Below are positions 46,458-54,915 of a DNA stretch of 64,000 nucleotides, in pieces; within the stretch, counting starts at the first letter, position 1; every line of letters begins with the position of its first letter. The notes beneath the pieces are model-generated. The model ran no database searches, was not told the origin of the DNA, and was given only the letters and a program-made list of their open reading frames with translations. Source of the DNA: Ramlibacter pinisoli (lineage in GTDB: Bacteria; Pseudomonadota; Gammaproteobacteria; Burkholderiales; Burkholderiaceae_C); the NCBI RefSeq assembly GCF_009758015.1, contig NZ_WSEL01000002.1, forward strand, positions 166,811 through 230,810, given 5' to 3'. Position numbers and translations under genes: made by a program.

Positions 46458-47699
46458 GTGACTCCCACCCCCGTCCCCGCCCCGTCTGGCCGCATGACGC
46501 CGCTGGAGCGCCGCGCCAGCGTTTCGCTGGCCACCGTGTTCGCCTCGCGCATGCTGGGGCTGTTCCTGGTGCTGCCGGTGTTCGCGCTGGAGGCGGCCCG
46601 CTATCCCGGCGGCACCGACACCGCGCTGGTCGGCCTCGCGATGGGCATCTACGGCCTGACCCAGGGCATGCTGCAGATCCCGTTCGGGCTGGCCTCGGAC
46701 CGCTTCGGCCGCAAGCGGGTGATCCTGCTCGGCCTGCTGGTGTTCGCGGCCGGCAGCTTCGTCGCCGCCGCCGCCCACAGCCTGACCTGGCTCATCGTGG
46801 GCCGGTCGCTGCAGGGCGCCGGCGCCGTCTCGGCCGCGGTCACGGCCCTGCTGGCCGACCAGACCCGCGACGAGGTCCGCACCAAGGCCATGGCGCTGGT
46901 CGGCGCCAGCATCGGGCTGATGTTCGCGCTGTCGCTGGTGGCGGCGCCGGCGATCGCCGCGCTGGTCGGCCTGTCCGGCCTGTTCGCACTCACCGGCGCG
47001 CTGGCGGTCGGCTGCATGGCCGTGGTGGGCTGGTGGACCCCGGCCGAGCCGGTCCAGCACAAGTCCGCGCCGCGCGGCCGGCTGGCCGAGGTGCTGGTGC
47101 ACGGGCCGCTGCTGCGGCTGAACGTCGGGGTGTTCGTGCTGCACGCGGTGCAGCTGGCGATGTGGGTGGCCGTGCCGGCGCTGCTGGTGCAGTCCGGACT
47201 GGCCAAGGAGCGCCACTGGCTGGTCTACCTGCCGGCCGTGGTGGCCTCCTTCGTCGTCATGGGCGCCACCCTGTTCCCGCTCGAGCGGCGCGGCTACCTG
47301 CGGGCGGTGTTCCTGGCCGCCATCGGCCTCATCACCCTGGTGGAGATCGCGCTGACGCTGCTGCCGGCCCCCGGCACCGGCTGGCTCGCGATGCTGCTGT
47401 TCCTGTTCTTCTGCGGCTTCAACGTCCTCGAGGCCAGCCAGCCCAGCATGGCGTCGCGGGTGGCGCCGCCGCACGCGCGCGGCGCGGCGCTGGGCGTCTA
47501 CAACACCCTCCAATCACTGGGCTTCTTTGCCGGCGGCGCGGTCGGCGGCTGGCTGGCCCAGCACGTTGGGGGACAGGCGCTGTTCGCCGCCTGCGCCGTG
47601 CTGATGCTGGTCTGGCTGCTGGTGGCATGGCCCATGCGCGCGCCGGCCCGGCAACCGTCGGCCGAGGAAGTGCTGGCCGAAGAAGCGCAGGCGACATAG
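46458..47699 (+). CDS. MFS transporter (YajR-like)
   Basis: The 413-residue protein has twelve helices and the MFS A-motif GLASDRFGRKRVILLG. It opens SLATVFASRMLGLFLVLPVF, close to the YajR group but without YajR's C-terminal extra domain. Substrate unknown. The start may be GTG 46458 or ATG 46494; neither has a clear ribosome-binding site. ssb starts 33 bases downstream. Confidence 0.87.
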   Translation: MTPTPVPAPSGRMTPLERRASVSLATVFASRMLGLFLVLPVFALEAARYPGGTDTALVGLAMGIYGLTQGMLQIPFGLASDRFGRKRVILLGLLVFAAGSFVAAAAHSLTWLIVGRSLQGAGAVSAAVTALLADQTRDEVRTKAMALVGASIGLMFALSLVAAPAIAALVGLSGLFALTGALAVGCMAVVGWWTPAEPVQHKSAPRGRLAEVLVHGPLLRLNVGVFVLHAVQLAMWVAVPALLVQSGLAKERHWLVYLPAVVASFVVMGATLFPLERRGYLRAVFLAAIGLITLVEIALTLLPAPGTGWLAMLLFLFFCGFNVLEASQPSMASRVAPPHARGAALGVYNTLQSLGFFAGGAVGGWLAQHVGGQALFAACAVLMLVWLLVAWPMRAPARQPSAEEVLAEEAQAT

Positions 47700-47732
47700 A
47701 GATAATGGTCAATCCCCCCAGGAGGACAGAAC

Positions 47733-48233
47733 ATGGCATCCGTCAACAAGGTCATCATCGTCGGCAACCTCGGCCGCGATCCCGAAATGCGCACCTTCCC
47801 CAGCGGTGACCGGGTCGCCAACGTCACCATCGCCACCACCGACCGCTGGAAGGACAAGCAGAGCGGCGAGATGAAGGAGGCCACCGAGTGGCACCGGGTG
47901 GTGTTCAACGGCCGCCTGGCCGAGATCGCCGGCGAGTACCTGCGCAAGGGCTCAGCGGTCTACGTCGAGGGCAGCCTGCGCACCCGCAAGTGGACCGACC
48001 AGCAGGGCGTGGAGAAGTACACCACCGAGATCCGCGCCGACCAGATGCAGATGCTGGGCAAGCGCGAAGGCATGGGCGCGCCCTCGGGCGGCGACGACGA
48101 TGGCGGCGGCTACGACAGCGCGCCGCGGCGCGCCCCGGCGGCCGCGCCGCGCGCCGCGCCGGCAGCCCAGCGCCCCGCCCCCAGCAAGCCGTCGTCGGGC
48201 TTCGACGACATGGACGACGACATCCCGTTCTAG
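47733..48233 (+). CDS. ssb: Single-stranded DNA-binding protein
   Basis: The 166-residue SSB has an N-terminal OB fold ([36 protein letters not shown]), a flexible Gly/Ala/Pro-rich linker, and the acidic DDDIPF tail that binds repair and replication partners. An AGGAGG ribosome-binding site precedes the ATG. This is the last core-genome gene before the accessory island. Confidence 0.97.
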   Translation: MASVNKVIIVGNLGRDPEMRTFPSGDRVANVTIATTDRWKDKQSGEMKEATEWHRVVFNGRLAEIAGEYLRKGSAVYVEGSLRTRKWTDQQGVEKYTTEIRADQMQMLGKREGMGAPSGGDDDGGGYDSAPRRAPAAAPRAAPAAQRPAPSKPSSGFDDMDDDIPF

Positions 48234-48260
48234 CTCGGATAAAGACGCTTTTTTGTTGGT

Positions 48261-48294
48261 AGGAGGCCCAGTTCCAGAGGGAACTGGGCCTCCT
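48261..48294 (+). terminator. Long perfect hairpin after ssb
   Basis: A 15-bp perfect stem (AGGAGGCCCAGTTCC and its complement) with an AGAG loop lies 27 bases after the ssb stop. The following T-run is short (TTT within CCTTTCG), so it may terminate weakly or with factor help. It marks the last clearly chromosomal base pairs before sequence character changes. Confidence 0.75.
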
Positions 48295-48758
48295 TTCGCT
48301 ATCAACACTCAAAAATTCGGGCTGCTGCCACCCTCGCAGAACTGGTACTTGCGCTGTCTGTGGGTACGTCGGTAGACTTAGCTCGCAATCGGGCAACGGG
48401 ACTAGCCACCCCATCTCTTGCGGGTCCACACGACCTAGGGTGAATATGGCTTCGGATACTCAGCCCATATCCATGTTGGGTATGTAAGGCATACCTGTCG
48501 TCCTCCGGGGCGGCGAAAGCGTGACCGCAAAGCAAGAACGGAAGCGCACCTGCATGGCCTTTGGAGGCCAGGGGGTGGCTCTGTGTTTGTTTTGCGATTT
48601 CGCAATGCGCGAGCGCGTCGGCGCCTCGGCGCTTTTCTAAGTAACTCATCTGTTCGCGGTCTGCCGGCCGTGCGGACGGACACGCCTGCGCACGATCGAA
48701 CGATCTCCGCCTCACGCAGCCCTGAGGTTCGTCGGCCCGTTGGCGAGGAGGGCAAGCC
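48295..48758. other. Non-coding left flank of the island
   Basis: I see no credible gene in these 464 bases on either strand. They hold a small palindrome, GGTATG-TAAGG-CATACC (48479-48495), of the arm and spacer size seen at tyrosine-recombinase core sites. They also hold a segment (48688-48718) related to the region upstream of the intact recombinase. The left attachment site of the island may lie here. Confidence 0.5.
48688..48718 (+). repeat. Direct repeat upstream of recombinase copy 1
   Basis: These 31 bases, containing ACGATCTC, match 49501-49531 at 24 of 31 positions in the same orientation. Both stand about 40-70 bases before a recombinase start codon. The duplication therefore covers the upstream region as well as coding sequence. 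Confidence 0.6.
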
Positions 48759-49370
48759 ATGAGGCCTCACTTCTTCGTGCGCCGGCTGCGCTTCGAAAAT
48801 GGTGAGCGCACGTCAGTCGTGGTGCGCCTCGACGCCGACTTGCCGGACCATGCGGCGGCAGGCTGGATGCCGCTTGCCTCAAGGCTGGGGATTGACCAGG
48901 AGCAAGAGGATGTCTTGCTCGCTGCCATCGACCCAGACTCCTCCGCCAATCCGTGGAAGGATCCCTTTGTCCGGCTGCGCAACTTCCTCATCGTCGTGTT
49001 GTATCTCGCTGCCGGCATCCGGCGATGCGAGTTGGTCGGAATGCAAGTCGGCGACCTCAGTGTCTGGTGGCCGGAGACCATCATCTATCACCGGGATCAT
49101 GAGCCGATCGACAGACACCCGCGCCAGCCAGTCGTCATCGAAACTGCAGGTCTAGAGGCGACACTTGGCATCGCCGTGATTCAGCGACTCTCGAGCTACC
49201 TTGAGGCTCGACGGAAGCGGGATCCCGTCGGGAACATCGCTCAGCTGTGGATCCGCAATGGCGGAAGCGCCGCGCTCACCGAGGGCGATATCGGCAGGAT
49301 CTTCAACGACATCCGCAAAGCCTGCTCCAGGACACCGGCACGCGGGTCGGGCGGCACGGGGAAAACGTGA
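48759..49370 (+). pseudogene. Truncated tyrosine recombinase, copy 1 (remnant of the 49570 gene)
   Basis: The 203-codon frame starts like the intact recombinase downstream (RRLRFENGERTS) and then skips about 160 residues in frame. It resumes at DPDSSANPWK and follows the catalytic domain through GIRRCE to FNDIRKAC. It then diverges and stops before the HxxRH box and the catalytic Tyr. It therefore cannot be an active recombinase. Two blocks are identical in DNA to the intact copy: 29 bases (48786-48814) and 49 bases (48976-49024). It may be a relic of an earlier element, or a DNA-binding fragment still translated. Confidence 0.8.
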
Positions 49371-49430
49371 TGGGGCCGCTGGACGTTTCGCGGCGCCTTC
49401 GCTTTAGGGGTGGGGAACGCAGCTCGCACC
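49370..49430 (+). pseudogene. Third, very short recombinase start remnant (copy 2)
   Basis: From the ATG at 49370 the translation reads MGPLDVSRRLRFRGGERSS, clearly the same N-terminus as the intact gene (MKPLYFARRLRFENGERTS). Similarity is lost after about 20 codons. Only the 5' end of a further copy survives here, between copy 1 and the intact gene. Confidence 0.65.
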
Positions 49431-49500
49431 ACCGCCTCAGCCCATGCTCCTTCAAATCATCTAGTCGGTCGGAGCCGCCGTCGTGGGGATGGGCGGTGCT

Positions 49501-49531
49501 GCGCATGGCCGGACGATCTCGGCCGCACACA
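49501..49531 (+). repeat. Direct repeat upstream of intact recombinase
   Basis: This is the partner of the repeat at 48688-48718 (24 of 31 identical, shared ACGATCTC core). It probably lies in the promoter or left-end region of the element. Confidence 0.6.
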
Positions 49532-49569
49532 TCTGCGAAACCCGCTGCGCTCTGTAAGGGGGGCCAGCT

Positions 49570-50838
49570 ATGAAGCCGCTGTACTTTGCGCGGAGACTGC
49601 GCTTCGAAAATGGTGAGCGCACGTCGACTGTGATGCGCAGCGACACTGGCATGCCGATCCATGCGACCGTACTGTTCATCAATCGGTACCGATTGCAAGG
49701 TATCAAGGCAAACACGATCCATAAGATCGCCGGCTCACTGGCCCTGCTCTACCGGCACTGCCACCATAAGAAGCTCGATCTGGAGGCCCGGCTTCGCGCA
49801 GGCAAGTTCTTAACGAGCGCCGAGCTCGACCAGCTGGCCGACCTTGCCCAGTACCACGTCAAGGACCTGGACGAAGAACGGGCTGATGGCGGCGGAGTCT
49901 CGGCCTCCAAGGTCCGCAGCCTTGAACGGATGCGGATGCGCCGGAAGAAGGCCAAGGAACGCCAGCTTGTTGAGGTGCCTACGCGCGCGACCAGGACCAG
50001 GCACTTCGTGTCCTACTTGGAATTCCTGGGCGACTACTACGCCCGCCAGCTTCCTCTTGCCGCGAGTGATGCTTTCCTGCAAGAGATCGCGAAAGGCATC
50101 AAAGCGCTCGAGAAAATGGTCCCTCGGTACTCGAACTGGGCGAAGCTCGGCTCGAGGAAGGGAATGAGCGAGGAGGCGATGGAGCTCTTGGTCGCGGTCG
50201 TCGACCCAGACTCTCCCGCCAATCCGTGGAAGGTTCCTTTCGTCAGGTTGCGCAACTTCCTCATCGTCGTGTTGTATCTCGCTGCCGGCATCCGGCGTGG
50301 CGAGATGGCCGGACTGCAAGTCGGTGACCTCGGTACCTCGAGGCTAGTCATCACCATCTATCGACGAGCAGATGATGAGAATGACAAGCGCGTACACCAG
50401 CCGGTCGCCAAGACTGCTGACCGAGAGATCACGGTTGACATTGCGCTGATGCAACGACTCCAGGACTACCTGGGAGAGCGTCGGAAAAAGAAGCCCGCCA
50501 GAAAGATCCCGCAGCTGTGGGTCACCGATGACGGGACCGCTGCCCTTTCCTACGACTCCATCGGAAAGATCTTCAACGACATCCGTAAAGCGTGTCCCGA
50601 ACTCCCCCGCACGCTGACCACGCACGTGCTTCGGCATACCTGGAACGACCGCTTCTCGGAAGTCGCGACAAGGATGGGGCTCAAGCCCGCGGAGGAGGAG
50701 AAGGCGCGAGCCACGCATCAGGGCTGGAGTCCGGGCTCGAAGATGCCTGCCCGATACACGTTGCGAACCATTGAGGCGAACGCGCGAAAGGTCGGCCTCA
50801 AGCTTCAACAAGACCTCGAAAGCAGGATCAAAGAATGA
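49570..50838 (+). CDS. Tyrosine recombinase/integrase 1
   Basis: The 422-residue recombinase has an N-terminal core-binding part (about 1-190, with a basic stretch near 120-130) and a C-terminal catalytic domain. The full active set is present: Arg242 in GIRRGE, His352 and Arg355 in HVLRHTW, His383 in HQGW and Tyr396. It heads an eight-gene operon. AAGGGGGG precedes the ATG, and its TGA overlaps the next start (ATGA). Two broken copies of its 5' end lie directly upstream. It most likely carries out site-specific integration and excision of the island together with the next two recombinases. Confidence 0.9.
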   Translation: MKPLYFARRLRFENGERTSTVMRSDTGMPIHATVLFINRYRLQGIKANTIHKIAGSLALLYRHCHHKKLDLEARLRAGKFLTSAELDQLADLAQYHVKDLDEERADGGGVSASKVRSLERMRMRRKKAKERQLVEVPTRATRTRHFVSYLEFLGDYYARQLPLAASDAFLQEIAKGIKALEKMVPRYSNWAKLGSRKGMSEEAMELLVAVVDPDSPANPWKVPFVRLRNFLIVVLYLAAGIRRGEMAGLQVGDLGTSRLVITIYRRADDENDKRVHQPVAKTADREITVDIALMQRLQDYLGERRKKKPARKIPQLWVTDDGTAALSYDSIGKIFNDIRKACPELPRTLTTHVLRHTWNDRFSEVATRMGLKPAEEEKARATHQGWSPGSKMPARYTLRTIEANARKVGLKLQQDLESRIKE

Positions 50839-52358
50839 AGAGCGACAAGACCTCAGCCAACGCACTCATATCTGCGCTCCCGAAGGAAGCGTTCACCAAA
50901 AACGGCGTGAAGTTCTTCCCGCGAGAGAACCCTTGGAAGTTCCAAGACGGCGTGGTCGCAGTCCACATCAATTTCGATCGGATTGCCTCCGAATGTCGCG
51001 CGCTGGAGCTGTCGCTTCGCTGGACACTGATGTCAGCCCTGCGCGGCATGGCGCCTAGGTACGCGCAGAACCTGTTCGAGGCGTTCGTTCACTTTTCGCA
51101 GAAGCTCCAAGCCGCCGGCACCGGCTGCATCAGTGTTGGAGTTCGCGAAATTCAGGCGTTCAAGGCGCAGCTGCTGCCGCACGAGCAGTACCGCGTGGGC
51201 ACCCTCAATGCGCTGCTGCAACGATGGTTTAGTCTCAACCAGCCGGGTGTCGACGAAGAGAGCATCGACTATCTGCGCGAGAGCCGCAAGCCGGGCAACA
51301 GAAAAGGGCATGCAGTTCGGACACACGATCCAGTGCGAGGGCCATTCACGGCCATTGAGTACACGCTGTTGTACAGGGCTCTCGACCAGGCGTACGGCGC
51401 CGGGGAACTGGCCGTGTGGAGCTTCGTGCTGGGGCGGCTTCTCTTCGCAACCGGGGCACGGATTTCGCAGTACGCATCGATGAAACTGTGCGACCTGAAA
51501 GTCGACACCACGCCCGATGGTCGGCGCACGTTTACTGTCTACGTCCCACAAGTCAAGAAGGGCGACGAGCACTCGAGAAAGCAGCTAAAACCCTTCGAAC
51601 TCTCCCCCCAGACCGGGCAGCTGGTGCTCGACTACATCGAGGCTTCCCTGGCGAAAGGCGCCGCGTCCGACGCGCCGTTCTTCCCGTCCAACAGGCCGAG
51701 CGCCGGCGCCGGAGCATTCTTGGGCCACTGTACCGGGCAAGAGCTCTCACAGCGCTTCCGTGAAGCGATAGAGCCGCACGTCCCAACGAGTCATCGACTG
51801 AACGGCGCGGACCTGCCGGTGTCCCCGACCCGATTTCGGTACACCTTCGGCACCCGGATGGCCGAGCAAGGCTGCAGCCGAGCGGTTATCGCTGACCGGC
51901 TCGGCCACTCCGATTTGCAGAACGTGGAGGTGTACTTCGAAGTGTCACCGGAACTCGCGGAGGACATCGACGAAGCCCTTTCCAGCTCTTTGGCGCCCAT
52001 CGCCCAAGCCTTCCACGGCCGCCTGATCGAGAACGGATCGCAGGCAACCTTTGCCGGCGAGCCAGGATCCACGATCTTCGATTTCCGGCTCGCAAAGTCA
52101 GGTCTCGGAAGCTGCGGAACAAAGGCCTACTGCGGCTTCGATAAGCCGGTGGCCTGCTACACCTGCTTCAAGTTCGAGCCCTGGCTGGATGCACCCCACG
52201 AGAAAGTTCTTCACCGTCTCATAGAAGATCGAGAGCGGCATCGTACCGACAAGAGCATCGCTACTGTCAATGATGACGCCATCATCGCGGTCCGTGAAGT
52301 GATTTCGGACTGTGCCGCGGTTCGCGCGCAGCGCGATGGAGGGGCGCTCAATGCCTGA
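50835..52358 (+). CDS. Tyrosine recombinase/integrase 2 with C-terminal Cys cluster
   Basis: The 507-residue recombinase has Arg209 (GARISQY), Arg335 (PTRFRYTFGTRMAEQG), His358 (RLGHSD) and catalytic Tyr367. The usual box II histidines are Thr332 and Tyr336, a variant set. After residue 420 comes a cysteine cluster, CGTKAYCGFDKPVACYTC (C427, C433, C441, C444), then FEPWLDAPHE, a probable zinc-binding tail seen in Tn554-type and related multi-recombinase elements. Start and stop overlap both neighbours (ATGA, then ATGCCTGA). Confidence 0.88.
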   Translation: MKSDKTSANALISALPKEAFTKNGVKFFPRENPWKFQDGVVAVHINFDRIASECRALELSLRWTLMSALRGMAPRYAQNLFEAFVHFSQKLQAAGTGCISVGVREIQAFKAQLLPHEQYRVGTLNALLQRWFSLNQPGVDEESIDYLRESRKPGNRKGHAVRTHDPVRGPFTAIEYTLLYRALDQAYGAGELAVWSFVLGRLLFATGARISQYASMKLCDLKVDTTPDGRRTFTVYVPQVKKGDEHSRKQLKPFELSPQTGQLVLDYIEASLAKGAASDAPFFPSNRPSAGAGAFLGHCTGQELSQRFREAIEPHVPTSHRLNGADLPVSPTRFRYTFGTRMAEQGCSRAVIADRLGHSDLQNVEVYFEVSPELAEDIDEALSSSLAPIAQAFHGRLIENGSQATFAGEPGSTIFDFRLAKSGLGSCGTKAYCGFDKPVACYTCFKFEPWLDAPHEKVLHRLIEDRERHRTDKSIATVNDDAIIAVREVISDCAAVRAQRDGGALNA

Positions 52359-54363
52359 CGGCCTCATCCATTTCACACCCCGATCTGAGCTTAACGGCCA
52401 CGCCAACGTCAGCGCTTTCATCAAGCTGTGCCGGCACGCCCCCGTTCTCAATGCCCACAAGCAATTCGACGAGAACATTTGGGAAACCGAAAAGACCAGG
52501 AAGGGAAAGAACGGTGTCGAGCGGATCGTCTTCAACACGTTGGAGGCTGCGAAGGGCGCCAAACATCTGCCAGCCCTACCGGAACCCTTTGTTTCCTTTG
52601 CCAAGGCCGTCATCGTCTATCTGGAAGACAAGCGTCCGGTCGTCTCGCAAGGGCCGAGGCTCTCCGCTTTGCGCTGCCTGGAGGCTGCACTGCGCGAGAA
52701 CGCCAGGGACCGCAGACCGACAGCTGTGACACCCACTGTCTTGGACGCCGCAGTCGATCTGGCCAGGCGGAACTTAAGCGACGCCGTTGCGTACAGGGTA
52801 GCCGGGGCGCTGGAGGCGATCGCTGAATTGATGCGCGAGAAGCGGTTCATTCGCATGAACACCCGTTGGGTGCACAGTGTTCCGAAACCGCGCGAGACTG
52901 GATCGCGCATCGATGAGGCATCACTTAGGGCGCGCCAGGAGAAGCTCCCATCGCCGGCGGCGATCCGCGGATTGGCAGGGGTCTTCCTCACTGCCATGGG
53001 TGTCGCTGACACCCTCATCTCCTCTTCCGCCACGTTGATGATGTGCGCGCCAGAGCGGATCAACGAAGTCGTCCGCCTGCGGCGCAACTGCATTGATGAA
53101 GGCGAAGGGCGGCTCGAGGGAAAACTCGGACTGCGGTGGTCTGGGTCCAAGGGCGCCGCTGACATTGTGAAGCCCATACCTACCAAGATGGCTGACATCG
53201 CGCGAGAGGCGATCAGCCGACTTGAGACCTGCTCGCGAGCGGCGCACGAAATCGCTGCCTGGTACGTCCATAACCCTCGCAAGATCTACCTGGCGAAGGA
53301 CGTGGAGCATCTTCGTGCAAAGAAGCTCCTGACCACAGCCGAGGTAAGCCAGATCCTATGGGGTCCAGCTGGCGGCGCTGCTGTTCAATGGTGCAACAAG
53401 GAGGGCATCGAGCTGATCAAGGACGGGCGCACCGCGAGGGTGCGCTTCAGCGATGTCGAGAGGGCAGTGCTGTCCATGCTGCCTCGATCCTTCCCGTATC
53501 TGCCAGGAGACGGCCCTCCCATTCGTGTTGACGAAGCACTTTGCGTGATGCGAAAGAACGAGCTTCACCCGGGCCGCGCAACCTACGAATGCATGTTCGA
53601 CGTCCTCGAGCAGAGCGATATCGGTTCACGTCTGGGCCAGAGAAATGACAGCGGGATTCCGTCCATCTTCGCCAAGTACGGCTTCACGGAGGACGACGGA
53701 AGTCCAATCGTCGTCAACTCTCACGCGTTCAGGCACTACCTGGAAACGCTTGCAGAGATGGGTGGGCTTACCGATGTCCAGATCGCGGCATTCAGCGGTC
53801 GCGTGGACGTGAGGCAGAACAGCGCCTACGACCACATGACGTCGGACCAAGCGCAGGCCCCGATCCACCGAGCCACTAAGGAGCACGGGTTCATGAGTGG
53901 CCTCGTGAAGGCTCCTTCCCGCACATTGATCAATCGGGCTGACTTCGTGAAGCTGGATATTGGTGCGACGCACACGACCGACTACGGGTTCTGCCGGCAC
54001 GACTTCGCCGCGGAACCCTGCCAGATGCACCGCGACTGTCTGAATTGCGACGAGGAGGTGTGCGTTAAGGGAGAGGTTCACAAGCTAGCCGCGCTGCGGT
54101 TGCGCGTCGCGGAGACGAAACGCGCCCTGTCGGTGGCCAAGAAGGCCCTGACCGATCACGAGTTCGGCGCGGACAGGTGGGTCGCCCACCAGCAGAAGAC
54201 GCTGATGCGCGCGGAGGAACTGCTGGCGCTGCTTACGAATCCTGATACCCCGGATGGCACTGTCATCACTTTGGCTGCCGAAGATCAGCCAATGCCGATC
54301 GGTCATGTAGCGCCCAGCGCGACTACGCGGATCTCGTCCGCCCACCAGAGGGCTCTGAAATGA
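52351..54363 (+). CDS. Tyrosine recombinase/integrase 3, large, with zinc-finger tail
   Basis: The 670-residue protein starts at ATG 52351, backed by GGAGGGG and an 8-base overlap with the previous stop. Active-site candidates are Arg236 (APERINEV), His458/Arg461/His462 (HAFRHYLET) and Tyr493 (NSAYDHM); the box III histidine is replaced by Arg484. A Cys/His cluster (C548, C557, H560, C563, C566, C571) precedes a coiled coil at about 575-630. Size and layout resemble TnpB of Tn554. It ends in an ATGA overlap. Confidence 0.85.
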   Translation: MPDGLIHFTPRSELNGHANVSAFIKLCRHAPVLNAHKQFDENIWETEKTRKGKNGVERIVFNTLEAAKGAKHLPALPEPFVSFAKAVIVYLEDKRPVVSQGPRLSALRCLEAALRENARDRRPTAVTPTVLDAAVDLARRNLSDAVAYRVAGALEAIAELMREKRFIRMNTRWVHSVPKPRETGSRIDEASLRARQEKLPSPAAIRGLAGVFLTAMGVADTLISSSATLMMCAPERINEVVRLRRNCIDEGEGRLEGKLGLRWSGSKGAADIVKPIPTKMADIAREAISRLETCSRAAHEIAAWYVHNPRKIYLAKDVEHLRAKKLLTTAEVSQILWGPAGGAAVQWCNKEGIELIKDGRTARVRFSDVERAVLSMLPRSFPYLPGDGPPIRVDEALCVMRKNELHPGRATYECMFDVLEQSDIGSRLGQRNDSGIPSIFAKYGFTEDDGSPIVVNSHAFRHYLETLAEMGGLTDVQIAAFSGRVDVRQNSAYDHMTSDQAQAPIHRATKEHGFMSGLVKAPSRTLINRADFVKLDIGATHTTDYGFCRHDFAAEPCQMHRDCLNCDEEVCVKGEVHKLAALRLRVAETKRALSVAKKALTDHEFGADRWVAHQQKTLMRAEELLALLTNPDTPDGTVITLAAEDQPMPIGHVAPSATTRISSAHQRALK

Positions 54364-54908
54364 GGAAGAGCAGAGCCCCCGATCTCACAGACCATCTGAT
54401 CGAATCGATCGTGGAGATCTTGGACGGATGGTCGGGAAAGATCACGTGGGAGTTGCTGTGCGCGAAGATCTCCGCGACGTTGGGCGCGCAGTATGACTAT
54501 TCCCGCTTCACGCTAGGCGACCATCCTCGAATCAAAGCGGCGTTCGACCTTCGCAAGGATGCCGCTCGAGGGATGCCGTCCGGCGGCCCACGAGTTCCTC
54601 GAGACGAGCGGCTGCGTGCGGCATTCGAGCAAATCGAGCGACTGAAGGCGAAAGCTGCGCGACTCGATGTCGAGAACAGAAGGCTGCTTGAGCAGTTCCA
54701 CGTCTGGGCGATAAACGCCGAGCGAGGTGGCATCTCGATGGATAACTTGAACAAGGCCCTCGCGAAGCCGCAGCGAGAGCAGAGCAGAGTCGAGAGGGAC
54801 GGCGATGTGCCAAACAACCGCCACCGAGCTCGCGGGCGACTCCCTGGATCGGTTGAATCGCGCGCTGGTCAAGCCGCGGCGGGGACAGACCAAGTTGCGG
54901 AGGGATGA
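54360..54908 (+). CDS. Small coiled-coil accessory protein (TnpC/GmtX-like position)
   Basis: The 182-residue protein has an N-terminal helical domain (about 8-65, ITWELLCAKISATLG) and a coiled coil at about 85-115 (LRAAFEQIERLKAKAARLD). The tail contains DNLNKALAKPQ. Small coiled-coil proteins follow the large recombinase in Tn554 (TnpC) and in the Gamma-Mobile-Trio; the match here is by position and size, not proven homology. The tail motif is repeated 106 bases later in another frame, so the C-terminus may have been altered by a frameshift. It overlaps the next gene by ATGA. Confidence 0.75.
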   Translation: MRKSRAPDLTDHLIESIVEILDGWSGKITWELLCAKISATLGAQYDYSRFTLGDHPRIKAAFDLRKDAARGMPSGGPRVPRDERLRAAFEQIERLKAKAARLDVENRRLLEQFHVWAINAERGGISMDNLNKALAKPQREQSRVERDGDVPNNRHRARGRLPGSVESRAGQAAAGTDQVAEG

Positions 54909-54915
54909 CGATGTC
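54741..54915 (+). repeat. 106-base-spaced imperfect direct repeat across two frames
   Basis: The segment encoding DNLNKALAKPQREQ ... DGDV (from 54741) recurs from 54847 as DRLNRALVKPRRGQ ... DDDV, one frame over, ending at TAG 54916-54918. The 106-base spacing is not a multiple of three. An ORF 54805-54918 (37 codons, MCQTTATELAGDSLDRLNRA) contains the second unit. It shows either an old duplication with frameshift or an overlapping mini-gene. Confidence 0.6.

Noticed and set aside
48240..48260. T-run after ssb (GCTTTTTTG) as terminator on its own
   Set aside because: No hairpin precedes it; the real stem-loop is at 48261-48294.
48360..48440. Possible tRNA 3' fragment as integration site
   Set aside because: The stretch ending in GGGTCCACA cannot be folded into a tRNA acceptor or T arm; no tRNA signature remains.
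48302..48760. Minus-strand frame in the island's left flank
   Set aside because: No ribosome-binding site, no domain, and it overlaps the start of the recombinase remnant.
49570..54363. RIT (recombinases-in-trio) element
   Set aside because: The trio is present, but the extra small proteins and helicase, and the third protein's size and zinc tail, fit Tn554/Gamma-Mobile-Trio-type modules better; no flanking inverted repeats of RIT type were seen.
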